Notes: generated by a model from the sequence alone, not told the origin. A DNA stretch of 16,705 bases from Pseudomonadota bacterium (GCA_023433445.1 JAEZCS010000136.1:1-16705); one strand, 5' to 3'; counted from the first letter of the stretch, positions 1 to 8,204 are shown. Program-made: numbers and translations.

Positions 1-1062
<1,062 letters not shown>

Positions 1063-1128
1063 GAAAAGGCTCCCAAGACATCAAGTCCAGGAGCCAATCT
1101 GGGAACCGGGGGCGCTATGCGCCAGCCC

Positions 1129-1605
1129 TTATTTCTTCTTGCCGAAATCCACGGTCACGACGTTCGATCCATCTTCGGTCGTCACCTGAGGCACGTCATT
1201 CTCCGCTTCCTCATGCGGTTCAGGCGGCACATCCGACTGCACGTGGAACTGAAGCGCGAAGTTCACTGCCGGATCAACGAAGGCGGTGATCGCAGCGAAG
1301 GGAATCGAAAGATGCGCTGCAACCTGATTGAAGGTCAGGCTGACGCCGAAGCCATCGTCCCTGACCTTAAGGTCCCAGAATTTGTTCTGGAGGACGATGG
1401 TCATTTCGTCAGGGAATCGCTCGACAAGCTGCTTGGGAATTTCAACGCCCGGCGCGTGCGTTTTGAAGGTGATGTAGAAATGATGCGTGCCCGGCAAGCC
1501 GCCAGAATGCTCCACTTCGCCCAGCACCCGGCCAACCACGGCGCGCAGGGCCTCCTGCACGATTTCGTCATAGGGAATCAGGCTATCGGGCAAGTCATCG
1601 CTCAT
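1129..1605 (-). CDS. sspB: SspB-family ClpXP adaptor (alpha type)
   Basis: Adaptor that binds ssrA-tagged or other substrates and tethers them to ClpX for degradation by ClpXP in the cytoplasm. The 158-residue product starts MSDDLPDSLIPYDEIV. It has the SspB substrate-binding fold over about residues 6-118, including the segments HHFYITFKT, FPDEMTIVLQ and LTFNQVAAHLSIPF. An acidic Pro/Glu-rich linker follows (about 122-145), then a basic hydrophobic tail ending VVTVDFGKKK. Such a tail is the ClpX-docking (XB) element of SspB proteins. The reading frame stays open to 1668, but the extra 21 residues do not resemble the family and the domain begins at the ATG at 1605. There is no strong Shine-Dalgarno sequence; a promoter-like TTGACC/TAGGAC pair ends 8 nt before this ATG. 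It is divergent from hisB and upstream of fumC. Confidence 0.9.
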   Translation of the reverse strand: MSDDLPDSLIPYDEIVQEALRAVVGRVLGEVEHSGGLPGTHHFYITFKTHAPGVEIPKQLVERFPDEMTIVLQNKFWDLKVRDDGFGVSLTFNQVAAHLSIPFAAITAFVDPAVNFALQFHVQSDVPPEPHEEAENDVPQVTTEDGSNVVTVDFGKKK

Positions 1606-1613
1606 CCCCCATT

Positions 1614-1641
1614 GTCCTAACGGCGCGGAGCGGCTGGTCAA
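1614..1641 (-). promoter_or_regulatory. Putative sspB promoter
   Basis: Read on the minus strand: TTGACC (1641-1636), a 16-nt spacer, then TAGGAC (1619-1614), ending 8 nt before the sspB ATG at 1605. The -35 element is close to the sigma-70 consensus and the -10 is weaker. The spacing predicts a transcript starting at or within about 2 nt of the ATG. Assigned by consensus only. Confidence 0.4.
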
Positions 1642-1653
1642 GTGTGCCCCACA

Positions 1654-1674
1654 CATGCAACGCCACATTGCATG
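1654..1674. repeat. Inverted repeat CATGCAA-N7-TTGCATG, possible operator
   Basis: A perfect 7-bp inverted repeat with a 7-nt spacer: arms 1654-1660 and 1668-1674. Allowing one bulged base at 1675, two more pairs extend it to 1652-1677. It lies in the 98-bp intergenic region between divergent sspB and hisB, and its right arm contains the TTGCAT hexamer proposed as the hisB -35 element. This geometry would suit a dimeric regulator blocking hisB transcription. The regulator is unknown; the palindrome itself is seen directly. Confidence 0.45.
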
Positions 1675-1695
1675 GTGCCCCCACTTCGGTATAGG
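1668..1695 (+). promoter_or_regulatory. Putative hisB-hisE operon promoter
   Basis: TTGCAT (1668-1673), a 16-nt spacer and TATAGG (1690-1695), ending 8 nt before the hisB ATG at 1704. This would give a leaderless or nearly leaderless mRNA. An AGGG at 1693-1696 could alternatively serve as a weak ribosome binding site if transcription starts further upstream. The -35 hexamer lies inside the palindrome at 1654-1674. Confidence 0.4.
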
Positions 1696-1703
1696 GCGCA
1701 GCC

Positions 1704-2291
1704 ATGCGCACGGGCGAAATTCACCGCAACACTGCGGAAACGCAGATCGACGTGACCGTCAACCTGGACGGGACGGGCATTTATACCGTCTCCACCGGGA
1801 TTGGCTTCCTCGATCACATGATCGAGCAGCTGTCACGGCACTCCCTTATCGACATGGATGTGAAGACGGTCGGCGACCTGCATGTCGACCAGCATCACAC
1901 GACCGAGGACACCGCGATCGCCATTGGCGAGGCTGTGGCAAAGGCGCTGGGCGACAAGCGCGGCATATCGCGCTACGGCACCGCCTACTCCCCGATGGAC
2001 GAAACGCTCACCCGCGTGTCGCTGGACATTTCCGGCCGCCCCTGGCTGGTGTTCAAGGCGTCCTTCACCGTGCAGCGGCTCGGCGAGTGGGATACCGAGA
2101 TGATCGAGCACTGGTTCCACAGCTTTGCCCAGGCTGCCGGGATCACGCTGCATGTGGAAAATCTCTATGGCAGCAACAATCACCACATCGTCGAAAGCTG
2201 CTTCAAGGGGCTGGCTCGCGCGCTGCGGCAGGCAGTCGAGATCGACCCGCGCAAGGCGGACGCGATCCCGTCCACCAAGGGGATCTTGTGA
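1704..2291 (+). CDS. hisB: Imidazoleglycerol-phosphate dehydratase
   Basis: Dehydrates imidazole glycerol phosphate to imidazole acetol phosphate in histidine biosynthesis; Mn-dependent 24-mer in the cytoplasm. The 195-residue product has the usual length of monofunctional HisB. Metal and active-site motifs are visible: GFLDHMIEQLSRH (residues 34-46), the first signature DQHHTTEDTAIAIG (62-75) and the second signature NNHHIVESCFKG (158-169). The N-terminal phosphatase domain found in enteric HisB is absent, as is usual in alphaproteobacteria. It is the first gene of the his block; its TGA stop overlaps the hisH GTG start by 4 nt, so the two are probably translationally coupled. No strong Shine-Dalgarno sequence precedes the ATG, which sits 8 nt after a -10-like hexamer. 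Confidence 0.97.
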   Translation: MRTGEIHRNTAETQIDVTVNLDGTGIYTVSTGIGFLDHMIEQLSRHSLIDMDVKTVGDLHVDQHHTTEDTAIAIGEAVAKALGDKRGISRYGTAYSPMDETLTRVSLDISGRPWLVFKASFTVQRLGEWDTEMIEHWFHSFAQAAGITLHVENLYGSNNHHIVESCFKGLARALRQAVEIDPRKADAIPSTKGIL

Positions 2292-2905
2292 CCGCGCTGG
2301 CCCTCATCGACTACGGTGCAGGCAACCTTCATTCCGTCCACAACGCTCTGCGCAAGTCGGGCGCGGAGAATGCCGTCATCACCGCTGATCCCGACCTGGT
2401 GGCGAAGGCTGACCGCATCGTCCTCCCAGGCGTCGGAGCCTTCCGCGCGTGTATGGATGCGCTCTCCGCCATTCCCGGCATGATCGACGCGATGAACGAG
2501 GCGGTGAACCAGCGCGGCACGCCCTTTCTTGGTGTGTGCGTAGGCATGCAGTTGCTCGCGGATGCCGGCGAGGAATTTGGTCGGCATGAAGGTCTAGGCT
2601 GGGTGCCCGGCACAGTGCGGCGGATCGAGCGGACGGACCCGGCGATCAAGGTGCCGCACATGGGTTGGAACAAGGTGACGCTGAATGGAGCGCCGCCGCT
2701 GCTGGAGACAGGTGAAGCCTATTTCCTGCACAGCTATCATTTCGAAGCCGATGAGCCCGCCCATGTGGCCGCCGTCACCGATCATGGCGGCCCGCTGGTG
2801 GCAGCGGTTGTGCGCGACACGATCATCGGTTGCCAGTTTCATCCGGAAAAGAGCCAGACCTATGGCCTTTCCTTCCTCTCCCGTTTCCTGAAGTGGCGTC
2901 CCTGA
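2288..2905 (+). CDS. hisH: Imidazole glycerol phosphate synthase, glutaminase subunit
   Basis: Class I glutamine amidotransferase that releases ammonia from glutamine and channels it to HisF for the ring-closing step of histidine synthesis. The start is a GTG at 2288 overlapping the hisB stop by 4 nt, giving 205 residues, the family norm. The product begins VTALALIDYGAGNLHS, a typical HisH N-terminus. The nucleophile elbow GVCVGMQ places the catalytic cysteine at residue 84, and FHPEKS supplies His185 and Glu187 of the triad. The frame is open upstream across hisB, but that stretch has no homologous character and is a high-GC shadow. It works with hisF, encoded 3' of hisA. Confidence 0.96.
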   Translation: MTALALIDYGAGNLHSVHNALRKSGAENAVITADPDLVAKADRIVLPGVGAFRACMDALSAIPGMIDAMNEAVNQRGTPFLGVCVGMQLLADAGEEFGRHEGLGWVPGTVRRIERTDPAIKVPHMGWNKVTLNGAPPLLETGEAYFLHSYHFEADEPAHVAAVTDHGGPLVAAVVRDTIIGCQFHPEKSQTYGLSFLSRFLKWRP

Positions 2906-2932
2906 CCTCGCTTCGCCCGTTCGGATATTGAT

Positions 2933-3670
2933 ATGAGCCTGATCGTTTTCCCTGCAATCGACCTGAAAGGTGGACAGGTTGTCCGCCTGGCCGAAGGCGA
3001 CATGAACCGCGCTACCGTCTATGGCGACGATCCCGCCGCGCAGGCGCTGATCTTCGCGGAGGCCGGGGCGGAGCATCTGCATGTGGTCGATCTGGACGGC
3101 AGCTTCGCGGGCCGTGCCGTCAATGCCGAGGCGGTAGAGCGCATCGTCGAGGCCTTCCCCGGCCATGTGCAGCTCGGCGGCGGCATCCGCAATCGCGAGG
3201 CGGTCGAGCGCTGGTTCGACCTTGGCGTATCGCGCATCGTCATCGGGACGGCTGCGTTGAAGGACCCGGCTTTCGTCAAAGCGGCGGCGCGCGACTTCCC
3301 CGGCGGGATCGTCGTAGCCGTCGATGCGCGCGACGGTTTCGTCGCGACTGACGGCTGGGCGGAAAAGTCGGACATGCCGGTCGCAGACCTCGCCCGCCGG
3401 TTCGAAGATGCGGGCGTCGCCAGCCTGCTCTTCACGGACGTAGGCCGCGACGGCCTGCTCAAGGGCTGCAATATCGACGCAACCGTTGAACTCGCGCGAA
3501 GCACCGACATTCCCGTGATCGCCAGCGGCGGTGTGGCGGGGATCGCGGACATTCGCGTGCTCAGCCTGCACGCCGATGAAGGGATCGAAGGCGTCATCAC
3601 AGGACGCGCGCTCTATGACGGGCGACTGGACCTGAAAGCCGCGCTGGCGATCGCGAAGGCGGCGGCGTGA
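2933..3670 (+). CDS. hisA: ProFAR isomerase (phosphoribosylformimino-AICAR-P isomerase)
   Basis: Amadori-type isomerase converting ProFAR to PRFAR, the HisF substrate. The 245 residues form a single (beta/alpha)8 barrel built from two half-barrel repeats. Motifs: FPAIDLKGGQVVRL with catalytic Asp10, VVDLDGSF (51-58), LGGGIRN phosphate loop (81-87), AVDARDG with Asp131, FTDVGRDG with the second catalytic Asp169, and IASGGVAG (196-203). The start at 2933 gives the canonical MSLIVFPAID N-terminus; the ribosome binding site is weak. It lies 27 bp after hisH, and its TGA overlaps the hisF GTG by 4 nt. Some alphaproteobacteria use HisA also for tryptophan synthesis (PriA), but nothing here indicates that. 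Confidence 0.97.
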   Translation: MSLIVFPAIDLKGGQVVRLAEGDMNRATVYGDDPAAQALIFAEAGAEHLHVVDLDGSFAGRAVNAEAVERIVEAFPGHVQLGGGIRNREAVERWFDLGVSRIVIGTAALKDPAFVKAAARDFPGGIVVAVDARDGFVATDGWAEKSDMPVADLARRFEDAGVASLLFTDVGRDGLLKGCNIDATVELARSTDIPVIASGGVAGIADIRVLSLHADEGIEGVITGRALYDGRLDLKAALAIAKAAA

Positions 3671-4431
3671 CCGTCTGCACCCGCGTCATCCCTTGCCTCG
3701 ACGTCGCCAATGGCCGCGTGGTCAAGGGCGTGAACTTCGTCGACCTGCGGGACGCGGGCGATCCTGTCGAACAGGCTCGGGTCTATGATGCGGCTGGCGC
3801 GGACGAGCTGTGCTTCCTCGACATCACCGCCACCCATGAGGCGCGCGGGACCATATTGGACGTGGTGCGCCGCACGGCCGAAGTCTGCTTCATGCCCGTC
3901 ACGGTCGGCGGCGGCGTGCGCAGCCCGGAAGATGCGCGGGCCCTCCTTCTCGCAGGGGCAGACAAGGTCGCCGTGAACAGCGCCGCCGTAGCTCGCCCCG
4001 AGGTGGTGGCGGATATAGCCGATCGCTTCGGCAGCCAGTGCATCGTCGGATCGGTCGACGCGCGGCGGGTCGGTGAAGGCCGGTGGGAAATCTTCACCCA
4101 TGGCGGACGCAAGCCTACGGGCATCGACGCGGTCGAACATGCCGTGAGGCTGGCGCAGCTTGGCGCGGGTGAATTGCTCGTCACCTCCATGGACGGCGAC
4201 GGCACGAAGCAGGGCTATGATCTCGCCCTCACCCGCACCATTGCGGATGCGGTATCCGTTCCCGTCATCGCCAGTGGCGGCGTCGGCACATTGCAGCATC
4301 TGGTCGAAGGCGTGATCGAAGGTCATGCGAGCGCGGTGCTTGCCGCGTCCATCTTCCACTTCGGCCAACATACCGTGGCCGAGGCCCATCAGGCGCTCGC
4401 CGCTGCCGGCGTGCCGGTACGTTCGCGGTGA
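3667..4431 (+). CDS. hisF: Imidazole glycerol phosphate synthase, cyclase subunit
   Basis: Uses ammonia delivered by HisH to convert PRFAR to imidazole glycerol phosphate and AICAR, which feeds back to purine synthesis. The product is 254 residues, with a GTG start at 3667 overlapping the hisA stop by 4 nt. Barrel motifs: RVIPCLDVANGRVVKGVNF with catalytic Asp12, VTVGGGVRS (79-86) phosphate loop, ADKVAVNSAA, VGSVDARR with catalytic Asp131, TSMDGDGT and VIASGGVGT. All residues expected for a working cyclase are present. The C-terminal segment VPVRSR is a normal ending. hisE follows 37 bp downstream. Confidence 0.97.
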   Translation: MTVCTRVIPCLDVANGRVVKGVNFVDLRDAGDPVEQARVYDAAGADELCFLDITATHEARGTILDVVRRTAEVCFMPVTVGGGVRSPEDARALLLAGADKVAVNSAAVARPEVVADIADRFGSQCIVGSVDARRVGEGRWEIFTHGGRKPTGIDAVEHAVRLAQLGAGELLVTSMDGDGTKQGYDLALTRTIADAVSVPVIASGGVGTLQHLVEGVIEGHASAVLAASIFHFGQHTVAEAHQALAAAGVPVRSR

Positions 4432-4468
4432 ACAAATTTTCATTGACGGACCGGACGGTGGAGGCTTG

Positions 4469-4798
4469 ATGGCCCCCATGCGCTCAACCCTCCACGATCT
4501 TGAAAAGACCATCCGGCAGCGGCGGACGGCTGACCCATCGCAATCCTATGTCGCCAAGCTGACGGCACGGGGTCGGGGAAAGATCGCGCAGAAAGTCGGC
4601 GAGGAAGCGGTGGAAACGGTGATCGCCGCCATGGTTTCCGACCGCGAAGGGGTCGTCGGGGAGAGCGCTGACCTGCTATTTCACCTCATGGTCTTGCTCG
4701 CCGACCTCGACATCGCGCTCGACGACGTGCTGGACGAATTGGATCGCCGAGAAGGCGTATCCGGCATTGCTGAAAAGGCGGCTCGGCCCAAGGACTGA
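4469..4798 (+). CDS. hisE: Phosphoribosyl-ATP pyrophosphatase
   Basis: Hydrolyses phosphoribosyl-ATP to phosphoribosyl-AMP and pyrophosphate, the second step of histidine synthesis. The product is 109 residues from the ATG at 4469, chosen because GGTGGAGG lies just upstream at suitable spacing; the ATG at 4478 would be too distant. The frame is open further back to 4325 inside hisF, which is a shadow. The all-alpha NTP-pyrophosphohydrolase (MazG-like) motifs are present: KVGEEAVET with metal-binding glutamates 45, 46 and 49, and GESADLLFHLMVLL with Glu65 and Asp68. It is monofunctional: HisI is neither fused to it nor found next to it, so hisI must lie elsewhere if the pathway is complete. 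Last his gene of the block. Confidence 0.95.
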   Translation: MAPMRSTLHDLEKTIRQRRTADPSQSYVAKLTARGRGKIAQKVGEEAVETVIAAMVSDREGVVGESADLLFHLMVLLADLDIALDDVLDELDRREGVSGIAEKAARPKD

Positions 4799-4869
4799 AA
4801 CGCATCCGGAAAGAAATTCGAGCATCAGCGTTTCCTGATCTGCTTTAAGGCGGACAGGGAGATCACGAC

Positions 4870-5442
4870 ATGGTTAGAACGATCGCGGGCGGCATATTGG
4901 GCGGCTTCGCTCTCTTCGTGATTCGCTTTCTATTCTGGCAGACGCCGCTGAGCGCCCTCGCCTTTCATCGCACGGGCGAAGCGCCCGGTGCCAATCTTCA
5001 GGCAGCATTGGCCCAGTCGCTCACACAAACCGGAACCGGCGTCTACGTTGTTCCGGACCCGGCGACCGCTCAGGGCACGATCCTGTATGGCAAGGGCCCC
5101 ATCGCCACTATAGTCTACAATAATAGCGGCTTCCCTGTGCCGGACAGCGCCTCCCTGATCGGCGGCTTGGTGCTCGCTTTGATCGCAGGCGTCGCCATCG
5201 CCCTGGCGCTCAGGTTCGCTGCGGCGGACTTCGGCAGCCGAGCGCGCATCGCCCTGCTTTCAGCGCTGGCGGCCGTGCTGTGGCTGGACGTGGGGCAAGC
5301 CGTGTTCAACCACGCGCACTGGGGCTATATTCTCTACCTCGCCTTCACCGACTTCATCGCGCTGGCCGCCGCCGGGCTCATAGCCGCTCGGCTGATTGCC
5401 CGGGCTCCCGTTGCTTCGCCAAATGCGACGACGATGCACTAA
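4870..5442 (+). CDS. Hypothetical four-helix membrane protein
   Basis: I do not recognise this 190-residue protein. It has about four predicted membrane helices (roughly 5-25, 96-116, 126-146 and 153-175), with a loop at 26-95 that could be exposed outside the membrane. The first helix contains a glycine-rich GGILGGFALFVIRF segment and the loop carries GTGVYVVPDP. An AGGGAGA ribosome binding site lies 7 nt before the ATG. It sits 71 bp after hisE on the same strand, so read-through from the his operon is possible, but nothing links it to histidine synthesis. Its last 65 bp overlap the 3' end of the convergent deacetylase gene. Codon use looks like that of its neighbours, with no sign of recent transfer. 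Confidence 0.75.
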   Translation: MVRTIAGGILGGFALFVIRFLFWQTPLSALAFHRTGEAPGANLQAALAQSLTQTGTGVYVVPDPATAQGTILYGKGPIATIVYNNSGFPVPDSASLIGGLVLALIAGVAIALALRFAAADFGSRARIALLSALAAVLWLDVGQAVFNHAHWGYILYLAFTDFIALAAAGLIAARLIARAPVASPNATTMH

Positions 5443-6346
5443 CGTCCTTGTTCGCCTCCTCCGCCAGGCGGATCATGCAGGCGGCATGACGCTGCGCCAC
5501 CGCCATCCTGTCTTCGCCATAGCCACCACCCATGGTGCTGGCGAGGGGGATGCCGCGGCGGCGCGCTTCCCGCATGACAGTGCGATCGCGCGCATCGAGC
5601 CCCGCATCGCTCAGCGCCAGCCGCCCCAGCCGATCGTCGGCATGGGGATCGACCCCTGCCTGATAGAGGATGAGATCCGGGCAGAAACTATCAAGCGCGT
5701 GCGGGAGCACTTCCATCAGCGTCGCGAGATAGTCCGCGTCGCCCACCCGGTCGGGAAGAGCGACATCCAGCGAGGAACGCATCTTGCGCGCAGGGAAATT
5801 CTTTTCCGCATGAATAGACAGGGTGAACACATCGGTTCGCCCCTGCATCAGCTGCGCCGTGCCGTCGCCCTGATGGACATCGAGATCGAGGATAAGGATG
5901 CGCTGCGCGTCCCCTTCGCCAATCAGGCGATTGGCCGCGATGGCAAGATCATTGAACACGCAATAGCCCGCGCCGCCATCATAGAGCGCATGATGGCTGC
6001 CCCCCGCCGCATTGGCGGCAAAGCCATGCACCATCGCTAGCCTGGCCGCAGCCCAGGTTCCGCCGGGTGAAAGCATCGACCGCCGCATCACCCGTTCGCT
6101 CACTGCAAAGCCGATCCGCCGCTCCCTCTCGGGCGGGACTGTCATGCTGGCGACCTGCTCCACATAGGCAGGGTCGTGTACGGCCTCGATCCAAAAGCGG
6201 GGCATGGGCACGGGTTCATGAATCGTAAAGGCAGCGTCACCTAGCCTAAGTGCTTCCATAACCAGCCCATATTTATCGAAACGAAAGCGGCTGCCTGCTG
6301 TTGCAGGAGAGACATAGGCAGGATGGTGAACGACGTGGAGCATCAT
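5378..6346 (-). CDS. Histone deacetylase family (AcuC/class II-like) amidohydrolase
   Basis: Zinc-dependent deacetylase-fold hydrolase of 322 residues. In bacteria these act on acetylated proteins, polyamines or acetoin-pathway acetyl-CoA synthetase; the substrate here is not predictable. Active-site motifs: GGSHHA with tandem histidines 118-119, DLDVHQGDGT with zinc ligands Asp156 and His158 and the relay Asp154, YQAGVDPHADD with zinc ligand Asp233, and GGGYG with the transition-state tyrosine at 276. All catalytic residues are present. Start: two adjacent ATGs (6346 and 6343) follow GGAAAAAG; either may be used. The final residues (from about 302) are Ser/Gln-rich, lie beyond the domain and are encoded in the overlap with the convergent membrane-protein gene. 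No signal peptide. Divergent from the L,D-transpeptidase gene at 6402. Confidence 0.9.
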   Translation of the reverse strand: MMLHVVHHPAYVSPATAGSRFRFDKYGLVMEALRLGDAAFTIHEPVPMPRFWIEAVHDPAYVEQVASMTVPPERERRIGFAVSERVMRRSMLSPGGTWAAARLAMVHGFAANAAGGSHHALYDGGAGYCVFNDLAIAANRLIGEGDAQRILILDLDVHQGDGTAQLMQGRTDVFTLSIHAEKNFPARKMRSSLDVALPDRVGDADYLATLMEVLPHALDSFCPDLILYQAGVDPHADDRLGRLALSDAGLDARDRTVMREARRRGIPLASTMGGGYGEDRMAVAQRHAACMIRLAEEANKDVSASSSHLAKQREPGQSAERL

Positions 6347-6357
6347 CTTTTTCCGCG

Positions 6358-6394
6358 ATCATAAGTTTGAACGATGAGGGCTTTGCGCTATCTG
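6358..6394. promoter_or_regulatory. Divergent promoter region, deacetylase / L,D-transpeptidase
   Basis: Plus strand: TTGAAC (6367-6372), a 16-nt spacer, TATCTG (6389-6394), then 7 nt to the ATG at 6402, predicting a leaderless transpeptidase mRNA with no visible Shine-Dalgarno sequence. Minus strand: TATGAT (6363-6358) is a good -10 hexamer 11 nt before the deacetylase ATG; its -35 (GCAAAG at 17 nt) is poor. The two promoters overlap in a 55-bp intergenic region and may compete. Confidence 0.4.
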
Positions 6395-6401
6395 GTCCAG
6401 C

Positions 6402-7853
6402 ATGAACCGTCCCAAATTGATCCGTTTTTGCCTCAGCCCCCTCATTGGCCTTGCCGCCATGCCTGCGATTGCGCAGCCGCCTGCGGTCGTGCCGACGCTG
6501 CCACCGGCTGCTCCCCCGGTGATGACACCGCCGCCCGTGGTGACGCCACCAGTGCCCATCCCGGCCCTCTCGGCCGCGCAACAGGCTTGGCTCAACGATT
6601 GGCTGAAGGATGGCGCTGAACAGGGCCTGATGGCCCGTAGCAAAACGACGGGGGCGCTGTCCGGCGATGCTCTGGTGTCCGCCGTGCTGGACCGCGCGAA
6701 GGCGCTCAGCACGGGCAGGGTCGATACCGCAGACTTCCTCGACATTTGGGCGCTTCGCCCGGCCGCCTTCGATCCGCGCCCCGGCCTCGCCCGCGCCATT
6801 GCGGAAGACCGCCTGCCGCAATGGGCATCCAGCCTGACGCCGCCTTATTCCGGCTATGACGGCCTGCGCCGCGGCCTTGCCAATTATGAGCGCATCCGCG
6901 ACGCGGGCGGCTGGCCGGCGCTCAATGCGAAGTCTGAACCCGACGCCGTGCGCAAGCGCATCGCGATCGAGGACAAGAGCGTCCAGCCGGGCGAAACGCT
7001 GACCGACGTTCTGCAACGGGCGCAGCGCCGCTACGGGTTGAACCCGACCGGCCTGCTTGATGCGCGCACGCTCAAGGAACTCAATGTTCCGGTCGAGGAC
7101 CGTATTGCCGCCATCATGGCGAATATGGAACGCTGGCGCTGGATGCCGCGCGAATTACCCGTCAATCGCGTTCAGGTGAATATCGCAGCCGCGGTGCTCA
7201 CCCTCTTCGAGGGCGATCAGCCTGTCACGTCCATGCGGGCGGTAACCGGGTCGCCCGACAATGCGACGCCGATGCTGACGTCCAGCATCCATTCCATTGT
7301 CGTCAACCCGCCCTGGAATGTCCCGTCGTCCATCGCAAAGAAGGAGCTGTGGCCCAAGGGCCGCGCGACGCTGTTGCGCCAAGGCTACAAGATCGTCGGC
7401 ACGCCAGAAACCGGGGAGCGGATCGTTCAGCCCGCAGGCCCCAACAGTGCGCTGGGCCGGTTGAAGTTCGACTTCAACAATCCGTTCGCCGTCTACCTGC
7501 ACGACACCCCTGCCCGCGCGAAATTCGCCAGCTATGACCGGCTCGCCAGCCATGGCTGCATCCGGCTCGAAAAGCCGGTTCCGCTTGCGGAGCTGATGGT
7601 GCAGAGCGATCCCAAGCTCGCAGGCAAGGTGCAGTCGTTGATCGACACGGGCAAGACGCAGCGCGTGCAGTTGCCAAAGGAAGTGGCAGTCTATCTGCTG
7701 TACTGGACCGCTTTTGCCAGCAGCAACGGCACCATGAACTTCCGGTCCGACCCCTATGGCTGGGACAAGCTCCTCGCCCAAAAGATCGAAGCGGCCAGCC
7801 GCCGCCTTGATCCCACCGCCGCCACCGCGCCAACCATCGCATCGAAGGACTAA
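6402..7853 (+). CDS. L,D-transpeptidase, YcbB/LdtD-like, secreted
   Basis: Periplasmic peptidoglycan enzyme that forms 3-3 (mDap-mDap) cross-links or attaches proteins to the wall. 483 residues. A Sec signal peptide ends near residue 24 (MPAIA, then Q). A proline-rich stretch (26-55) probably spans the periplasm near the membrane, followed by an alpha-helical scaffold region (about 56-225) that includes a peptidoglycan-binding-like segment (YGLNPTGLLDARTLKELNV). The YkuD catalytic domain lies at about 255-400, with SHGCIRLE placing His384, catalytic Cys386 and Arg388. The segments VNPPWNVPSSIAKKE and YLHDTPARAKF are typical of the YcbB group. The ATG at 6402 follows a promoter-like element with only a 7-nt gap. 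The lipoprotein gene starts 6 nt after its stop. Confidence 0.93.
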   Translation: MNRPKLIRFCLSPLIGLAAMPAIAQPPAVVPTLPPAAPPVMTPPPVVTPPVPIPALSAAQQAWLNDWLKDGAEQGLMARSKTTGALSGDALVSAVLDRAKALSTGRVDTADFLDIWALRPAAFDPRPGLARAIAEDRLPQWASSLTPPYSGYDGLRRGLANYERIRDAGGWPALNAKSEPDAVRKRIAIEDKSVQPGETLTDVLQRAQRRYGLNPTGLLDARTLKELNVPVEDRIAAIMANMERWRWMPRELPVNRVQVNIAAAVLTLFEGDQPVTSMRAVTGSPDNATPMLTSSIHSIVVNPPWNVPSSIAKKELWPKGRATLLRQGYKIVGTPETGERIVQPAGPNSALGRLKFDFNNPFAVYLHDTPARAKFASYDRLASHGCIRLEKPVPLAELMVQSDPKLAGKVQSLIDTGKTQRVQLPKEVAVYLLYWTAFASSNGTMNFRSDPYGWDKLLAQKIEAASRRLDPTAATAPTIASKD

Positions 7854-7859
7854 AACCCC

Positions 7860-8150
7860 ATGCGCAAATTTGCCCTCGCCGCCCTTGCCGGCGCGCTCGC
7901 CCTGTCCGCTTGCGGGAAAAAGGAAGAACAAGCGCCCGCGACCAACAACATGATCGAGCCCCCGGTTGAAGATGTGATCATTGAGGAACCGGAAGCGCCG
8001 TTGCCGCCAGTTGATAATGCCGTGGCCGCGCCGGAACCTGCGCCGCCCCCAAGCATTTCCGAGCAGCAGCAGATCCAGGATGACGCCGAAGCCACGGGCA
8101 TGACCGCGCGGCTCGACCAGTCTTCCGAGGCAAGCAACTCGACCGACTAA
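7860..8150 (+). CDS. Small acidic proline-rich lipoprotein
   Basis: 96-residue predicted lipoprotein of unknown function. The signal peptide ends in the lipobox LSAC with the lipidated cysteine at 18, followed by a charged GKKEEQ stretch. The mature part is acidic, Pro/Glu/Ala-rich and probably unstructured (EPPVEDVIIEEPEAPLPP, then PEPAPPPS), with a possible short helix at SISEQQQIQDD. It ends STD, so it lacks the C-terminal lysine or arginine by which Braun-type lipoprotein is joined to peptidoglycan. It begins 6 nt after the transpeptidase stop and is surely co-transcribed with it, which suggests an envelope role, perhaps as a tether or partner. A strong hairpin follows its stop. Confidence 0.8.
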   Translation: MRKFALAALAGALALSACGKKEEQAPATNNMIEPPVEDVIIEEPEAPLPPVDNAVAAPEPAPPPSISEQQQIQDDAEATGMTARLDQSSEASNSTD

Positions 8151-8157
8151 GCCGAAG

Positions 8158-8195
8158 GATGGCCGCCTTCGGACGAATGGCGGCCGTCTGTCTTT
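8158..8195 (+). terminator. Probable intrinsic terminator with an overlapping competing hairpin
   Basis: After the lipoprotein stop, 8158-8167 pairs with 8179-8188 (core GGCCGCC / GGCGGCC, ten pairs including one GU), with a further short pairing inside the loop, followed by TGTCTTT as an imperfect U-tract. A second hairpin, CCGAAGG 8152-8158 with CCTTCGG 8166-8172, shares bases with it and cannot form at the same time. It lies before the promoter-like element of the next gene. Confidence 0.5.
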
Positions 8196-8204
8196 GCGCT
8201 GCTC

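Noticed and set aside
1111..1123. GGCGC-TAT-GCGCC hairpin between sspB and fumC
   Set aside because: Five pairs, three-base loop and no T-tract; could be chance in GC-rich DNA, and fumC follows with its own ribosome binding site.
1655..2287. Upstream in-frame extension of hisH through hisB, giving a 416-residue protein
   Set aside because: HisH begins at the GTG at 2288 with its normal N-terminus; the extension is the out-of-frame translation of hisB.
2594..3571. 325-codon minus-strand frame opposite hisH and hisA
   Set aside because: Antisense to intact his genes with all catalytic residues; no promoter or ribosome binding site signal.
4799..4869. Possible terminator after hisE (AGC-ATCAG / CTGAT-CT-GCT followed by TTAAGG)
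   Set aside because: Bulged AT-containing stem and only three T residues; too weak to call.
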